Shown here piece after piece: positions 25,076-34,099 of a stretch of 64,000 bases of DNA. Made by a program: the position numbers and the translations under genes. The DNA is from Arthrobacter citreus (GTDB lineage Bacteria; Actinomycetota; Actinomycetes; Actinomycetales; Micrococcaceae). Under the pieces are notes generated by a model. That model worked only from the letters and a program-made list of their open reading frames with translations. It made no database searches and had not been told where the DNA came from. The number at the start of each line of letters is the position of its first letter. The first letter of the stretch is position 1. Location: assembly GCF_009192745.1 (NCBI RefSeq), contig NZ_VTFV01000002.1, forward strand, positions 186,001-250,000. Direction: 5' to 3'.

Positions 25076-27112
25076 CTAGGTTCCCGGGGTGGTGGCGTCC
25101 GGGTCCGGCTGCACGTCCGGTGCCGGCTGGGCATCCTGGCCGGCCTGCCGTGACGCTGCGGCAGCTTCACGGCTGGACGCCAGCTGCCACGGAACACTGG
25201 CAACCATAATGCCCGGTTCAAAGTGCAGGCGGGCCTTGATCCGCAGTGCCGTCTGGTTGTGCACGAGCTGCTCCCACCAGCGCCCGACGACGTACTCGGG
25301 AATGTAGACCACAAACAGTTCCCGCGGCGAGGCGCGGCGGGCCTCGCGCAGGTACGCCAGGACGGGCGAAACGGTTTCCCGGTAGGGGGACGAGAGGACC
25401 GTCAGGGGTACCGGGATGCGCAGCCGCTCCCACTCGCGGACGGTCTTCTCCGTCTCATCCGGATCCAGGTCCACAATGATCGCGTTCAGGCTCGACGGAC
25501 GCGATGCACGGGCGTAGGCCAGGGCCCTCAGGACAGGCTTGTGCACCTTGGATACCAGGATCACTGCGTTGACCCGGCTGGGCAGTGCCAGGACAGAGGG
25601 GTCTTCCTCAACCCGCAGTTCCTCGGCGACCGCCGCGTAGTGCCGGCGAATGCTGTCCATCACTGCGTAGAGGAATGCCATGGCTAACAGTGCGATCCAG
25701 GCACCGTGCTCAAACTTGGTCACCACTACGATCACCAGCACCAGGGCCGTCATGCCGAAACCACAGGAGTTGATCAGCCTGGAGCGGAGCATCCGACGCC
25801 GGTCTTCCGGTTTGCGTTCAGTGCGCAGCTTGGCGCTCCAGTGCCGGATCATGCCCAGCTGGCTCGCCGTGAAGGAGACAAAGACGCCGACGATGTAGAG
25901 CTGGATCAGCCGGGTCACATCGGCGTTGAAAATGAGGATCAGGACAAGTGCCGCCAGTCCGAGGACAATGATTCCGTTGCTGAAGGCCAGCCGGTCACCG
26001 CGGGTGCGCATTTGCCGGGGAAGGTAGCCGTCCTTCGCCAGCACGGAAGCCAGGATCGGGAAACCGTTGAAGGCGGTGTTCGAAGCGAACACCAGGATCA
26101 GTCCGGTGGACGCGACCACGACGTAGAAAAGCAGCGACCCGTCCCCGAACACGGTCTCCGCCAGCTGGCTGATCACCGGATGCTGGATGTAGTCCCGTAC
26201 CGGCGAGCCGTTTTGCAGCAGCTGCGTGGCAGGATCCTGCACAAAGTGGACTTTGGTGAGGTTCGCCAGGGCGAGGATGCCGGCCAGCATGGCGGCTGCC
26301 AGGCCCCCCAGCAGCAGCAGGGTGGTGGCGGCATTGCGGCTCTTGGGCTTGCGGAACGTGGGTACCCCGTTGCTGATGGCTTCCACACCGGTGAGCGCAG
26401 CGGCACCGGAGGAGAAAGCACGCAGCAGCAGGAAGGCGCCTGCCAGGCCCGTGAGTCCGGCGTCAAGCCCGGCCTCGGGGAGCAGGTCAAACCCGGCCGA
26501 CGGCGCCTGTTGCAAGGTGCCTGTGGCCGCCTGGAAAAGTCCAATGGCGCACATGCCGAGCACTGAGGCGAGGAAAAGGTACGTCGGCACCGCGAACACG
26601 GAGCCCGCTTCCTTGACTCCGCGGAGGTTGATGAGCATGAGGATCACCACTCCGGCCGCGGCAAGCAGCCCCTGCCGCCCGTGCAGTGCCGGCACGGCCG
26701 TGACGAGGTACTGGGCTGCTGAGGACATTGAGACCGCAACAGTGAGGACGTAGTCCACCAGCAGGGCGGATCCGACCGTCAGCCCGGCCCGGCGGCCCAG
26801 GTTCTCGCTGGCGATTTCGTAGTCGCCGCCGCCGGAAGGATAAGCGTGGACGTTCTGGCGGTACGAGGCAACCACGGTCAGCAGCACGACTATGACGGCC
26901 AGTCCCACCCAGGGGGAGAGGGTCACTGCGGCAACGCCGGCCAGCGCCAGCGTGAGAAGGATTTCATCCGGAGCATACGCCGCTGAGGACAGTGCGTCCG
27001 AGGCGTAAACGGGCAGGGCCACGCGCTTGCGCAGCAGTGTGCGGGAGAGCTGCTCGTTGCCGTACGGACGCCCCACCAGAATGCGCTTGAGCGCATTGAA
27101 GAATGTGAGCAC
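25076..27112 (-). CDS. KimA-like potassium permease (APC superfamily)
   Basis: 678 residues from GTG 27112. It opens LTFFNALKRILVGRP and continues ASDALSSAAYAPDEILL, SYRQNVHAYPSGGGDYEIA and AFSSGAAALTGVEAISNGVP, closely following Bacillus KimA (YdaO), a high-affinity proton-potassium importer controlled by c-di-AMP. Twelve membrane segments to about residue 510, then a cytoplasmic C-terminal domain of about 160 residues. An upstream ATG at 27220 would add 36 residues but sits inside a long dyad, so I prefer 27112. Converges on the reductase gene. Potassium as substrate is inferred from similarity. Confidence 0.8.
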   Translation of the reverse strand: MLTFFNALKRILVGRPYGNEQLSRTLLRKRVALPVYASDALSSAAYAPDEILLTLALAGVAAVTLSPWVGLAVIVVLLTVVASYRQNVHAYPSGGGDYEIASENLGRRAGLTVGSALLVDYVLTVAVSMSSAAQYLVTAVPALHGRQGLLAAAGVVILMLINLRGVKEAGSVFAVPTYLFLASVLGMCAIGLFQAATGTLQQAPSAGFDLLPEAGLDAGLTGLAGAFLLLRAFSSGAAALTGVEAISNGVPTFRKPKSRNAATTLLLLGGLAAAMLAGILALANLTKVHFVQDPATQLLQNGSPVRDYIQHPVISQLAETVFGDGSLLFYVVVASTGLILVFASNTAFNGFPILASVLAKDGYLPRQMRTRGDRLAFSNGIIVLGLAALVLILIFNADVTRLIQLYIVGVFVSFTASQLGMIRHWSAKLRTERKPEDRRRMLRSRLINSCGFGMTALVLVIVVVTKFEHGAWIALLAMAFLYAVMDSIRRHYAAVAEELRVEEDPSVLALPSRVNAVILVSKVHKPVLRALAYARASRPSSLNAIIVDLDPDETEKTVREWERLRIPVPLTVLSSPYRETVSPVLAYLREARRASPRELFVVYIPEYVVGRWWEQLVHNQTALRIKARLHFEPGIMVASVPWQLASSREAAAASRQAGQDAQPAPDVQPDPDATTPGT

Positions 27113-27523
27113 GAGGACAAACCCTAGACCGGTTGCAGGACCAAGTCCAGACAGTCGGAAACCCGCCTTTTCACACCCTGTGGCCAAGTCCACAAAGCCC
27201 CGCCCGATCGGCATGAGCATGCGGATCGGGGCAATGGTTACGGCTCCTGCCGGAAGGTCTCGGTTTGATATCGATTTGAGTCTTCCTTACCTTGGATGAG
27301 TGCCCGATACACGGGCGGTAGCCGGGTCCCGAAGAGCTGAACCTGATCCGGCCGGCAGCACCCCATCTGACGGTGCAGCCGAATGCACAGGTGCCCCTCG
27401 CCACCCCACGTCGCTGCTGAGGGAGCATCCAGACCAGACCTCTATTTAGTCGGGGCAGGCGACGGCGTTATGAAGCCCGGGGACGGGCGGAGCGTAGGTG
27501 GGTCCTAGGAGCAGATACAGCTA
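27113..27523. other. Structured divergent intergenic region (KimA-like / Rpf)
   Basis: 411 bp without a gene. It holds a long dyad (27203-27230), a hairpin GCCCG-TGTAT-CGGGC seen on the minus strand near 27301-27315, and GGGGCACC...GGGGTGC and TGCA-TTCGGC-TGCA pairings at about 27360-27400. Both neighbouring families are c-di-AMP-riboswitch targets in other bacteria, but I could not fit the known consensus on either strand. TAGGAGCAG before ATG 27524 is the Rpf ribosome site. Confidence 0.55.
27203..27230. promoter_or_regulatory. Near-perfect 28-bp dyad
   Basis: CCCGATCGGCATG and CATGCGGATCGGG flank a central AG; one mismatch in 13 pairs. It lies about 90 bp upstream of the KimA-like start. 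Candidate operator or RNA stem. Confidence 0.55.
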
Positions 27524-28237
27524 ATGAAGAACTCGAAGATCACCCGTTACGTCCGTCGTGGACTCGCCGCCGCAGCCATCACCGGCGCCGGCGCAGCCGG
27601 CCTTGCCGGCATGGCCGCTCCGGCCAACGCAGCCTCAATGGACTGGGATGCCCTCGCACAGTGCGAAAGCGGCGGTAACTGGGGCATCAACACCGGTAAC
27701 GGATTCTCCGGAGGCCTGCAGTTCACACCCAGCACCTGGGCTGCCTTCGGCGGCACCGGCGACCCCGCCAACGCCAGCCGTGAGCAGCAGATTGCCGTAG
27801 CCGAGCGCGTCCTGGCCGAACAGGGCCCCGGCGCCTGGCCTGCCTGCACTGCCAAGCTGGGCATGACCGGCGCAACCGCCAACCCGCAGGCTGCGGCTCC
27901 GGTGCAGCAGGCACCCGTAGCCGAAGCCCCGGTTCAGACCTACTCCGTTCCGGCGGAGGCCCCGGCCGCACCGGTTGAAACCTACGTTGCACCGGCCCAG
28001 CCTGAAGCCGTTGCACCCGTAGAGGTCCCGGCCACGTCGCAGGGCCCTGCCGCTGCGGTTCCGGCTCCCGCTGTGAGCGGTGAGACCTACACCGTCCAGG
28101 CCGGCGACACCCTGTCCACCATCGCTGAAAAGCTTGGTATCGAAGGCGGCTGGCAGGCTCTGTACGCAGCCAACACCGGCACCGTGATCCACCCTGACCT
28201 GATCCTCACCGGACAGGCCCTGCAGCTCCCGGCCTAA
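27524..28237 (+). CDS. Resuscitation-promoting factor with LysM domain
   Basis: 237 residues. A signal peptide ends near APANA (residue 36). The Rpf/transglycosylase-like domain follows directly ([20 protein letters not shown]), with catalytic Glu48 in CESGGNW, then a Pro/Ala/Val-rich linker and a LysM domain ([17 protein letters not shown]) at the C-terminus that binds peptidoglycan. Rpf enzymes cleave peptidoglycan and stimulate regrowth of dormant actinobacterial cells. TAGGAG precedes the ATG. Ends at a strong terminator. Divergent from the KimA-like permease. Confidence 0.95.
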   Translation: MKNSKITRYVRRGLAAAAITGAGAAGLAGMAAPANAASMDWDALAQCESGGNWGINTGNGFSGGLQFTPSTWAAFGGTGDPANASREQQIAVAERVLAEQGPGAWPACTAKLGMTGATANPQAAAPVQQAPVAEAPVQTYSVPAEAPAAPVETYVAPAQPEAVAPVEVPATSQGPAAAVPAPAVSGETYTVQAGDTLSTIAEKLGIEGGWQALYAANTGTVIHPDLILTGQALQLPA

Positions 28238-28254
28238 CCGGTACCTGAAGCGAA

Positions 28255-28292
28255 AACGGCCGGACACCCCCAAGGGTGTCCGGCCGTTCTTC
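28255..28292 (+). terminator. Terminator after rpf
   Basis: Fifteen-base perfect arms AACGGCCGGACACCC and complement around CCAA, followed by CTTCC. Eighteen bases after the stop codon. Confidence 0.88.
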
Positions 28293-28334
28293 CGTTAACT
28301 CCCGAGAACATCCCACCTGCCGGCAGGAAGATCC

Positions 28335-28628
28335 TTAGCCGCCGGCGATGGACTGCAGGATCAGCACTTCGGCCCCGGGACTGACCTCGCTGTGCTGGCG
28401 GTCCAGCCCGCGGATGTCCTCGCCGTCCACATATATATTGACGAACCGCCGAACAGTTCCCCGCTCATCGCGGATACGCCGTTCCAGGATGGGGAAGCGG
28501 GAACCCAGTCCGTCCAGCAGTGTGCCCACCGTCAGGCCTGCCGTTCCGGGAACGCTGAGTTCCCGGGTTCCGCCTGCGGCAGCCGCCAGGACATCCGGAA
28601 GCAGGATCCGCACTTCGGTGCCGGTCAC
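28335..28628 (-). CDS. MoaD/ThiS-like ubiquitin-fold protein
   Basis: 97 residues ending in SIAGG, the C-terminal Gly-Gly that MoaD/ThiS proteins use as thiocarboxylate. Other family features: VRILLPDVLAAAAGG opening, LTVGTLLDGLGSRFP, and RFVNIYVDGEDIR. GTG 28628 overlaps the TGA of the upstream gene (GTGA), so it is coupled to the BNR-repeat protein. No molybdopterin or thiamine genes are nearby, so the usual sulfur-carrier pathway is not evident here. Confidence 0.85.
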   Translation of the reverse strand: MTGTEVRILLPDVLAAAAGGTRELSVPGTAGLTVGTLLDGLGSRFPILERRIRDERGTVRRFVNIYVDGEDIRGLDRQHSEVSPGAEVLILQSIAGG

Positions 28629-29728
28629 GGAGCTGAACTTCCGACGGCGGCGGCCCGGACGCAGAGGACATCCGGCAGATTGGACGTGACGAGGGCAAAG
28701 GTTCCGCCCTCATCGGCACTGGCATACACATCGCCGGCCCGGGTCCCGAAGTAGACTCCGGCTGGCTCAGCCGTGTCCACCGCTGCGGCATCGCGCAGGA
28801 CTGCGTTGTATTCGGCCGTGGGCAGCCCGCTGTCCTGCCTGGTCCAGGATTGTCCGGCATCCGTGCTTCGGTAGACGGCCAGCTCGCCGCCGGGCGGAAT
28901 GCGCTCGCCGTCGGCAACCAGCGGAATGGTCCAGAGGGTGCCGCCGGTGTGCGGATGCGCCAGCATCACGAATCCGAAGTCCGCCGGGAGGCCGCCGGCA
29001 ATCGACACCCACGTGTCTCCGGCATCGTCACTGCGGTAGACCCCGTGGTGGTTTTGCGCGTACAGCCGGTTCGTATCTGCCGCGTCCCGCGCCACCTTGT
29101 GTACGCACTGGCCGAATTCCGGGTTCGGATCGGGCAGGAAATAGGCGGAAATCCCCTGGTTGCGGGCCGTCCAGGACGTTCCGCCGTCATCGGAGCGGTA
29201 GACCCCGCCGGAACTGATCGCCACATGCACGCTCTCGTCCGCCGGGCTCGGAAGCACCGTGTGTGCCGCCGCTCCGCCGTAACCCTCGCCCCACTCCGGA
29301 CGGTGGGGATGGTTCCACAGTGCCTCATTCAGTTCGAAGCTGGTGCCGCCGTCGGTGGACTTCCAGACCGAGATCGGTTCACAGCCGGCCCAGATGACCC
29401 CCGGGCGTTCTGCCGAGTCCGGCTGCAACTGCCAGATGCGTCCCAGTGCCTCCCCGGTTTCGGGCGGAAACGCGATGGCCCCCGCCTCGGGCTCCGTCCA
29501 GCTTTCACCCAGGTCTTCAGAGATCACGACGGTGGGCCCCCAGTGCGGGGAGAGCAGCCCGGCCAGGATGCGCGGCGGCGAATGCCTGGTGTCCAGGGCG
29601 ACGCTGGCTACCTCATTCATAAGGAAAAAGGGCCCGCTGAGCTTCCAGTCTGTACGGTCGCTGCTTTGGGCAAGCCACAGGCCCTTGCGGGTGCCAATGG
29701 CAAGGAGGGTGTCCCCGGTCTGCGTCAT
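28625..29728 (-). CDS. BNR/WD40-repeat sialidase-like beta-propeller protein
   Basis: 367 residues, no signal peptide. Repeated Asp-box-like motifs (SEDLGESW, STDGGTSF, SDDGGTSW, SDDAGDTW, STDAGQSW, SADEGGTF) mark the blades of a six- or seven-bladed propeller, as in glycoside hydrolase and VPS10-like proteins. The catalytic Arg triad of true sialidases was not found. Start at 29728 gives the family-like opening DTLLAIGTRKGLW; an upstream ATG at 29764 is possible. Coupled to the downstream MoaD-like gene. Function unknown. Confidence 0.75.
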   Translation of the reverse strand: MTQTGDTLLAIGTRKGLWLAQSSDRTDWKLSGPFFLMNEVASVALDTRHSPPRILAGLLSPHWGPTVVISEDLGESWTEPEAGAIAFPPETGEALGRIWQLQPDSAERPGVIWAGCEPISVWKSTDGGTSFELNEALWNHPHRPEWGEGYGGAAAHTVLPSPADESVHVAISSGGVYRSDDGGTSWTARNQGISAYFLPDPNPEFGQCVHKVARDAADTNRLYAQNHHGVYRSDDAGDTWVSIAGGLPADFGFVMLAHPHTGGTLWTIPLVADGERIPPGGELAVYRSTDAGQSWTRQDSGLPTAEYNAVLRDAAAVDTAEPAGVYFGTRAGDVYASADEGGTFALVTSNLPDVLCVRAAAVGSSAP

Positions 29729-29873
29729 GGCAGATATTGGACCACCCGGAGGGCGGCTGGACAAGGGAGTTCCGAAGCCGGATGGCGCGCCGGTTAAGGG
29801 CCGGATGGAAAATGCGCAGCCGGTGGGCTAAGGATGGAGGAATGGTTCCTGCAAATTCCCTGGACGTGCGCGC

Positions 29874-30794
29874 TTGATCTACATCGATCCGCCGCTCTGG
29901 CCGGCTCACGGGACGTACTTCTCCCACCTGGTTTCCGACTCCTCGCTGGAAGAGCTTCACGCCTTCGCCGACGCAGCGGGGATTCCCCGCCGTGCCTTCG
30001 ACCGGGACCACTACGACGTGCCGCAGCAGCGCCATGCGGACCTGGTGGCCGCCGGAGCCACCCCGGTTGACGGCGCCACCCTGGTCCGTGCGCTGATTGC
30101 CGGTGGACTGCGCATCCCGGCACGCGAACGGGCAGCATCGCTGGTGCATCCGCTGCGCAGGCGCTGGGACTCCCTTGTCCCCGGCGCGGAGGACCTGGGT
30201 GCCGAGCTGCTGAACCGCTGGGGTGAGCCCCACCGGCACTATCACGACCGGCGGCACCTTTTGCAGGTGCTCGAAGCGCTGCACCGGCTGGGTTGTTCAG
30301 ACCGTCCGGTGCTCCTGGCCGCCTGGTTCCACGACGCCGTGTACGACGGCGTGCCGGGGGCTGATGAGGACGCCTCGGCAGTACTGGCCGAGGAGCTTCT
30401 GCCGCCCGCCGGGATCCCTGCAGCGGAGTCCGCCGAGGCCGCACGGCTGGTCCGCCTTACGGCGGCCCATGACCCCACACCGGATGACGAACGCGGGAAA
30501 ATGCTTTGTGATGCGGACCTGGCAGTGCTGGGCAGGGCACCGGCGGACTATGACCGCTACGCGGCCGACGTCCGGCGGGAATACCGCCATGTGGAGGATC
30601 CTGCCTTCGCTGCCGGCCGGAGACGAGTGCTGGAAGCACTGCTCGCCCGGGAGGGCGGACTGTACCGAACCCGCCGCGCAGAAGATCTCTGGGGAACCGC
30701 AGCGCGGGCCAACCTGGCCCGTGAACTGGCTTCCCTGGCGCGGAGCAGCTCCCCAGCCGGGACCAGCAGCGAATCCGGTGCGGGCCGTGGCTGA
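29874..30794 (+). CDS. DUF4031-HD domain fusion protein
   Basis: 306 residues. Residues 1-80 match DUF4031 (IYIDPPLWPAHGTYFSHLVS, FDRDHYDVPQQRHADL). Residues 110-250 look like an HD hydrolase: HYHDRRHLLQVLEAL, AAWFHDAVYDG (the HD pair) and LCDADLAVLG. DUF4031 alone is usually about 90 residues, so this is a fusion with a putative phosphohydrolase of nucleotides. The start is a TTG without a good ribosome site; the true start may lie slightly elsewhere. Overlaps the following MFS gene by 8 bp. Confidence 0.7.
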   Translation: MIYIDPPLWPAHGTYFSHLVSDSSLEELHAFADAAGIPRRAFDRDHYDVPQQRHADLVAAGATPVDGATLVRALIAGGLRIPARERAASLVHPLRRRWDSLVPGAEDLGAELLNRWGEPHRHYHDRRHLLQVLEALHRLGCSDRPVLLAAWFHDAVYDGVPGADEDASAVLAEELLPPAGIPAAESAEAARLVRLTAAHDPTPDDERGKMLCDADLAVLGRAPADYDRYAADVRREYRHVEDPAFAAGRRRVLEALLAREGGLYRTRRAEDLWGTAARANLARELASLARSSSPAGTSSESGAGRG

Positions 30795-32037
30795 AACTGC
30801 CGGTTTCGCCGGCCACACCCGGGGCAGCTCCGGATACCGCAGGGTGCTGGTGGGCCTGGCCGCCGCGGGAGTGGCAACCTTCGCGCAGCTCTACTCGGTG
30901 CAGGGCCTTTTGCCCCAGCTCGCCGCAGACTTTGACATCAGCGCAGCCACGGCGGCGCTCAGCGTATCGGCGGCAACACTGGGCCTGGCCGCCGCGGTCA
31001 TCCCGTGGTCAGCTGCGGCGGACCGCTTTGGCCGCCTGCCGGTCATGCGCGCAGCGATCATCACAGCCGTTGTCCTTGGGCTGATGGTTCCGCTGTCCAC
31101 TGACTTTTCCGTGCTGCTGGTCCTGAGGTTCGCGGAGGGTGCGGCGCTGGGAGGGATTCCTGCCGTAGCACTCGCCTACCTGAGCGAGGAGGTCAGTCCG
31201 GTCCACGCAGCAGTGGCCGCCGGAACATATGTTTCGGGAACCACTGTTGGAGGTCTTGCAGGACGCATCCTCGCTGCGCCTGTAGGAGAATATTCCTCCT
31301 GGCGCATAGGTGTGGCGGCGGTGAGCCTGCTCGCTGCTGCCGCCGCCGTCGTATTTATGCTCGCCGCGCCGCGGCAGCGCGGCTACGTTCCGCAGCGCAG
31401 GGCCCGCGGCGGGGGTTCGCTGGCTTTCCGCCTGGCCGTAAACCTCCGTTCGGGGCGCCAGCTGGTGCTGTACGCGCAGGCCTTCCTGCTCATGGGCGGG
31501 TTCGTGGCCGTATACAACTACCTGGGATTCCGGCTCGAGCTTGCTCCGTTCAATTTGCCCCAGTCCCTCGCCAGTTCCCTTTTCCTGGCCTATCTGGCCG
31601 GAACCTGGTCCTCGCGCTTCGCCGGCAAGGCGTCAGGACGGGTGGGCGGCGGACGCCGGACCGTGCTGCTGGCGTGCACGGCAGTAATGGCCGGCGGTCT
31701 GGTTCTGACCGTGCTGCAGTCCCTGGCGGCCGTGATTGCGGGCCTGGTGATCTTCACCGCCGGTTTCTTCGGAGCCCACGCGGTGGCCTCCGGCTGGGTG
31801 CCGGTCCTGGCATCGGACGGCCGGGCCCAGGCATCCTCCCTCTACAATCTCGCCTATTACACCGGTTCCAGCCTGGTGGGCTGGGCAGCGGGACTGTTCT
31901 TCCAGGGCGCAGGCTGGAACGGACTGGCCGCATTTGTGCTCGCCCTCATGGGTGTTGCCGCGGCCCTGGCAGCAACCCTGCCCAGAGAGCAGAAGCAGCC
32001 GGGAAGCGCCCGTGCCGGCCGTAGGCTTAAAACGTGA
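30787..32037 (+). CDS. MFS transporter
   Basis: 416 residues, twelve membrane segments. It opens VGLAAAGVATFAQLYSVQGLLPQLAADF and has SAAADRFGRLPVMRAA, the MFS A-motif, like the YnfM/arabinose-efflux branch. GTG 30787 overlaps the DUF4031-HD gene, and the stop overlaps the GTG of the MATE gene by 4 bp. Drug or metabolite exporter by family. A longer reading frame starts at 30223 but overlaps the DUF4031-HD gene and is not plausible. Confidence 0.82.
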   Translation: MAETAGFAGHTRGSSGYRRVLVGLAAAGVATFAQLYSVQGLLPQLAADFDISAATAALSVSAATLGLAAAVIPWSAAADRFGRLPVMRAAIITAVVLGLMVPLSTDFSVLLVLRFAEGAALGGIPAVALAYLSEEVSPVHAAVAAGTYVSGTTVGGLAGRILAAPVGEYSSWRIGVAAVSLLAAAAAVVFMLAAPRQRGYVPQRRARGGGSLAFRLAVNLRSGRQLVLYAQAFLLMGGFVAVYNYLGFRLELAPFNLPQSLASSLFLAYLAGTWSSRFAGKASGRVGGGRRTVLLACTAVMAGGLVLTVLQSLAAVIAGLVIFTAGFFGAHAVASGWVPVLASDGRAQASSLYNLAYYTGSSLVGWAAGLFFQGAGWNGLAAFVLALMGVAAALAATLPREQKQPGSARAGRRLKT

Positions 32038-33392
32038 AAACCCGGACCCCTGCCTCGAACCGGACGCTCGGCCGGCAGATCCTTGCCCTGGCCCTCCCGG
32101 CTCTGGGCGCACTTATCGCCGAGCCGCTGTTCCTGCTCGCCGACGCCGCCATTGTTGGCCATCTTGGCGTCAACCAGCTCGCCGGCGTCGGGCTTGCTTC
32201 CACCGTGCTCCAGACCGCCGTCGGACTGATGGTTTTCCTGGCCTACTCGACCACCGGAACCGTGGCCCGGTTCCTCGGCGGGAACCGGCGCCGCGAGGCC
32301 ATTGCCGCAGGCAGGGACGGTATCGCCTTGGCAGTCCTGCTGGGCGTGGCGCTCTCCACCGCCGGCATCCTGCTCGCACCCTGGCTGACCGGAGCACTCG
32401 GAGCGCAAGGGGAAGTACAGCAGTTCGCGGTGGACTACCTGCGCTGGTCGATGCCCGGCCTGACAGCGATGCTTGTCGTTCTGGCCGCCACCGGCGTCCT
32501 GCGCGGCCTTCAGGACACCAAGACGCCGCTGGTCGTTGCAGTTGCCGGGTTCAGCGTGAACATTGGACTGAATTTCCTGCTGGTCTACGGATTCGACCTG
32601 TCCGTCACCGGCGCTGCGCTGGGCACCAGCATCAGCCAGTGGGGCATGGCTGCGGCCTACCTCGTCATGGTGGCGCGGATGGCCCGGCGACAGGGCGTGT
32701 CCCTGCGGCCAACTGCTGCAGGCATCACCGCCGGCGTGCAGGTTGGTTCCTGGCTCATGCTGCGCACGGCGAGCCTGCGCATTGCGGTGCTTGCCGCCGT
32801 CGTGGTTGCCACCGCCCAGGGGCCGGTCTCCCTCGCTGCGCACCAGCTGGTCATGACGTTCTTCACTTTCCTTGCCTTCGCGCTGGATGCCCTGGCGATT
32901 GCAGCCCAGGCCATGATCGGCAAGGAACTGGGCGCCGGGAACCGGGCGGCGGCCAGGGAGCTGACCCGAAAGATGTCAGTGTGGGGAGTGGGTTTCGGCA
33001 TCATCACCGGTGTGCTGCTGGCTGCAGCGGCACCGTTCGCCGGCTGGATTTTTACCACCGATCCCTCGGTGGTCCACGCTCTGACCGCAGGCCTGTGGGT
33101 GCTGGCTGCGGCGCAGCCTGTCTGCGGCCTGGTCTTCGTCCTGGACGGAGTTCTGATCGGAGCCGGAGATGCCAAATACCTGGCCGTGACCGGCGTGCTT
33201 AACCTGCTGGCCTACCTTCCACTGCTCTGGTGGGTCCATGTCTCGGGCCTGGAAGGGGGCTCGGGAATCGCCTGGCTGTGGGCGGCCTTTGGGCTGGGGT
33301 ATATGACAGCGCGTGCGGTGACGCTTTACTGGCGGGCCCGCTCGGATGCCTGGATGGTGACCGGTGCGGCATCCGGCAAAACGAACGACTAA
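32034..33392 (+). CDS. MATE family efflux transporter, DinF-like
   Basis: 452 residues, twelve hydrophobic segments. ALPALGALIAEPLFLLADAAIVGHLG and the repeat in the second half (AAHQLVMTFFTFLAFALDALAIAAQAM; LDGVLIGAGDAKYLAVTG) are typical of MATE/DinF antiporters, which expel cationic drugs by exchange with sodium or protons. GTG start overlaps the preceding stop (GTGA), so it shares an operon with the MFS gene. Confidence 0.9.
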   Translation: MKTRTPASNRTLGRQILALALPALGALIAEPLFLLADAAIVGHLGVNQLAGVGLASTVLQTAVGLMVFLAYSTTGTVARFLGGNRRREAIAAGRDGIALAVLLGVALSTAGILLAPWLTGALGAQGEVQQFAVDYLRWSMPGLTAMLVVLAATGVLRGLQDTKTPLVVAVAGFSVNIGLNFLLVYGFDLSVTGAALGTSISQWGMAAAYLVMVARMARRQGVSLRPTAAGITAGVQVGSWLMLRTASLRIAVLAAVVVATAQGPVSLAAHQLVMTFFTFLAFALDALAIAAQAMIGKELGAGNRAAARELTRKMSVWGVGFGIITGVLLAAAAPFAGWIFTTDPSVVHALTAGLWVLAAAQPVCGLVFVLDGVLIGAGDAKYLAVTGVLNLLAYLPLLWWVHVSGLEGGSGIAWLWAAFGLGYMTARAVTLYWRARSDAWMVTGAASGKTND

Positions 33393-33444
33393 GCTAAGAA
33401 CCGGCCGGACCGGCCGTCAAGCAACCTGAAAGCGGAGGCTCGCC

Positions 33445-34035
33445 GTGGGCGCACCCCACCCCAAAGCACCCTGGGTTCCGATTCTTCTCCGTTCCGCGAT
33501 CGCCGCGGTCTACGGCGGAGTGACCATCTTCTGGCAGGAACCCACACTTTCCGTGCTCGCATTCGCGGGCGGACTGTACTTCGTCCTGACGGGCGTAAGC
33601 CTGTGGCGCATGTCCGCGCTGGCCCGTTCCTGCCAGGTCCCGCAGGTTCCGGGAGCCCTGCTGGTGTCGGCCGCGCTGTACACCGTGGCCGGCGTCGTTG
33701 TTGCGCTGGCCCAGTCCACAACCGTCTTTGCCTACGTGGGCGGAGCCGCCCTGCTGGTGGGCGGCCTCATTGAGTTCGCCTTCTGGTTCCGGGTCCGCAG
33801 GGACTTCACTCCCGCACGTGACTGGCTGATTACCGGTGCCGCCGCGATCGGCGCCGCAGCCCTGATGCCGGCGTTCCTGGCACTGGCGGAAAGCAGCCAT
33901 GTACGTGCGCTGCTGGGCGTCAGCGGAGGTTCCGCCGTCATCATTGCCGTGGTTCTGGCGATCTCCGGCCTGGGGCTGCGCCATGACGCGAGCCTGGCAC
34001 CGGAGAGCAGCGAAGCGTCGAAGGCCGTAAACTAG
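33445..34035 (+). CDS. Multi-pass membrane protein (unknown)
   Basis: 196 residues with about six hydrophobic segments (e.g. VYGGVTIFWQEP, LSVLAFAGGLYFVLTGV, LIEFAFWFRVRRDF). The pattern is like DUF308/HdeD acid-resistance membrane proteins but I am not certain. GTG start 52 bp after the MATE gene; AAAGCGGAGG is the ribosome site. A perfect hairpin follows its stop. Confidence 0.7.
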   Translation: MGAPHPKAPWVPILLRSAIAAVYGGVTIFWQEPTLSVLAFAGGLYFVLTGVSLWRMSALARSCQVPQVPGALLVSAALYTVAGVVVALAQSTTVFAYVGGAALLVGGLIEFAFWFRVRRDFTPARDWLITGAAAIGAAALMPAFLALAESSHVRALLGVSGGSAVIIAVVLAISGLGLRHDASLAPESSEASKAVN

Positions 34036-34043
34036 TACCATCC

Positions 34044-34072
34044 GCGGTCTTCTACCAAAGGTAGAAGACCGC
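34044..34072 (+). terminator. Perfect hairpin between two membrane-protein genes
   Basis: Thirteen-base arms GCGGTCTTCTACC and complement around AAA, 8 bp after the stop. No T-tract, so an I-shaped terminator or RNA stabiliser. Confidence 0.65.
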
Positions 34073-34099
34073 CCAGCCGACAACGCAGGAGGACAAATA

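Noticed and set aside
27221-27523. c-di-AMP (ydaO) or TPP riboswitch
   Set aside because: Short fragments resemble both (CCCGAA...AGCTGAACCTGATCCGG) but the flanking conserved blocks are missing on both strands, so only a structured spacer is reported.
30223-30786. Extended N-terminus for the MFS transporter
   Set aside because: It overlaps the DUF4031-HD gene in another frame; Arg/Pro/Trp-rich, unlike a transporter.
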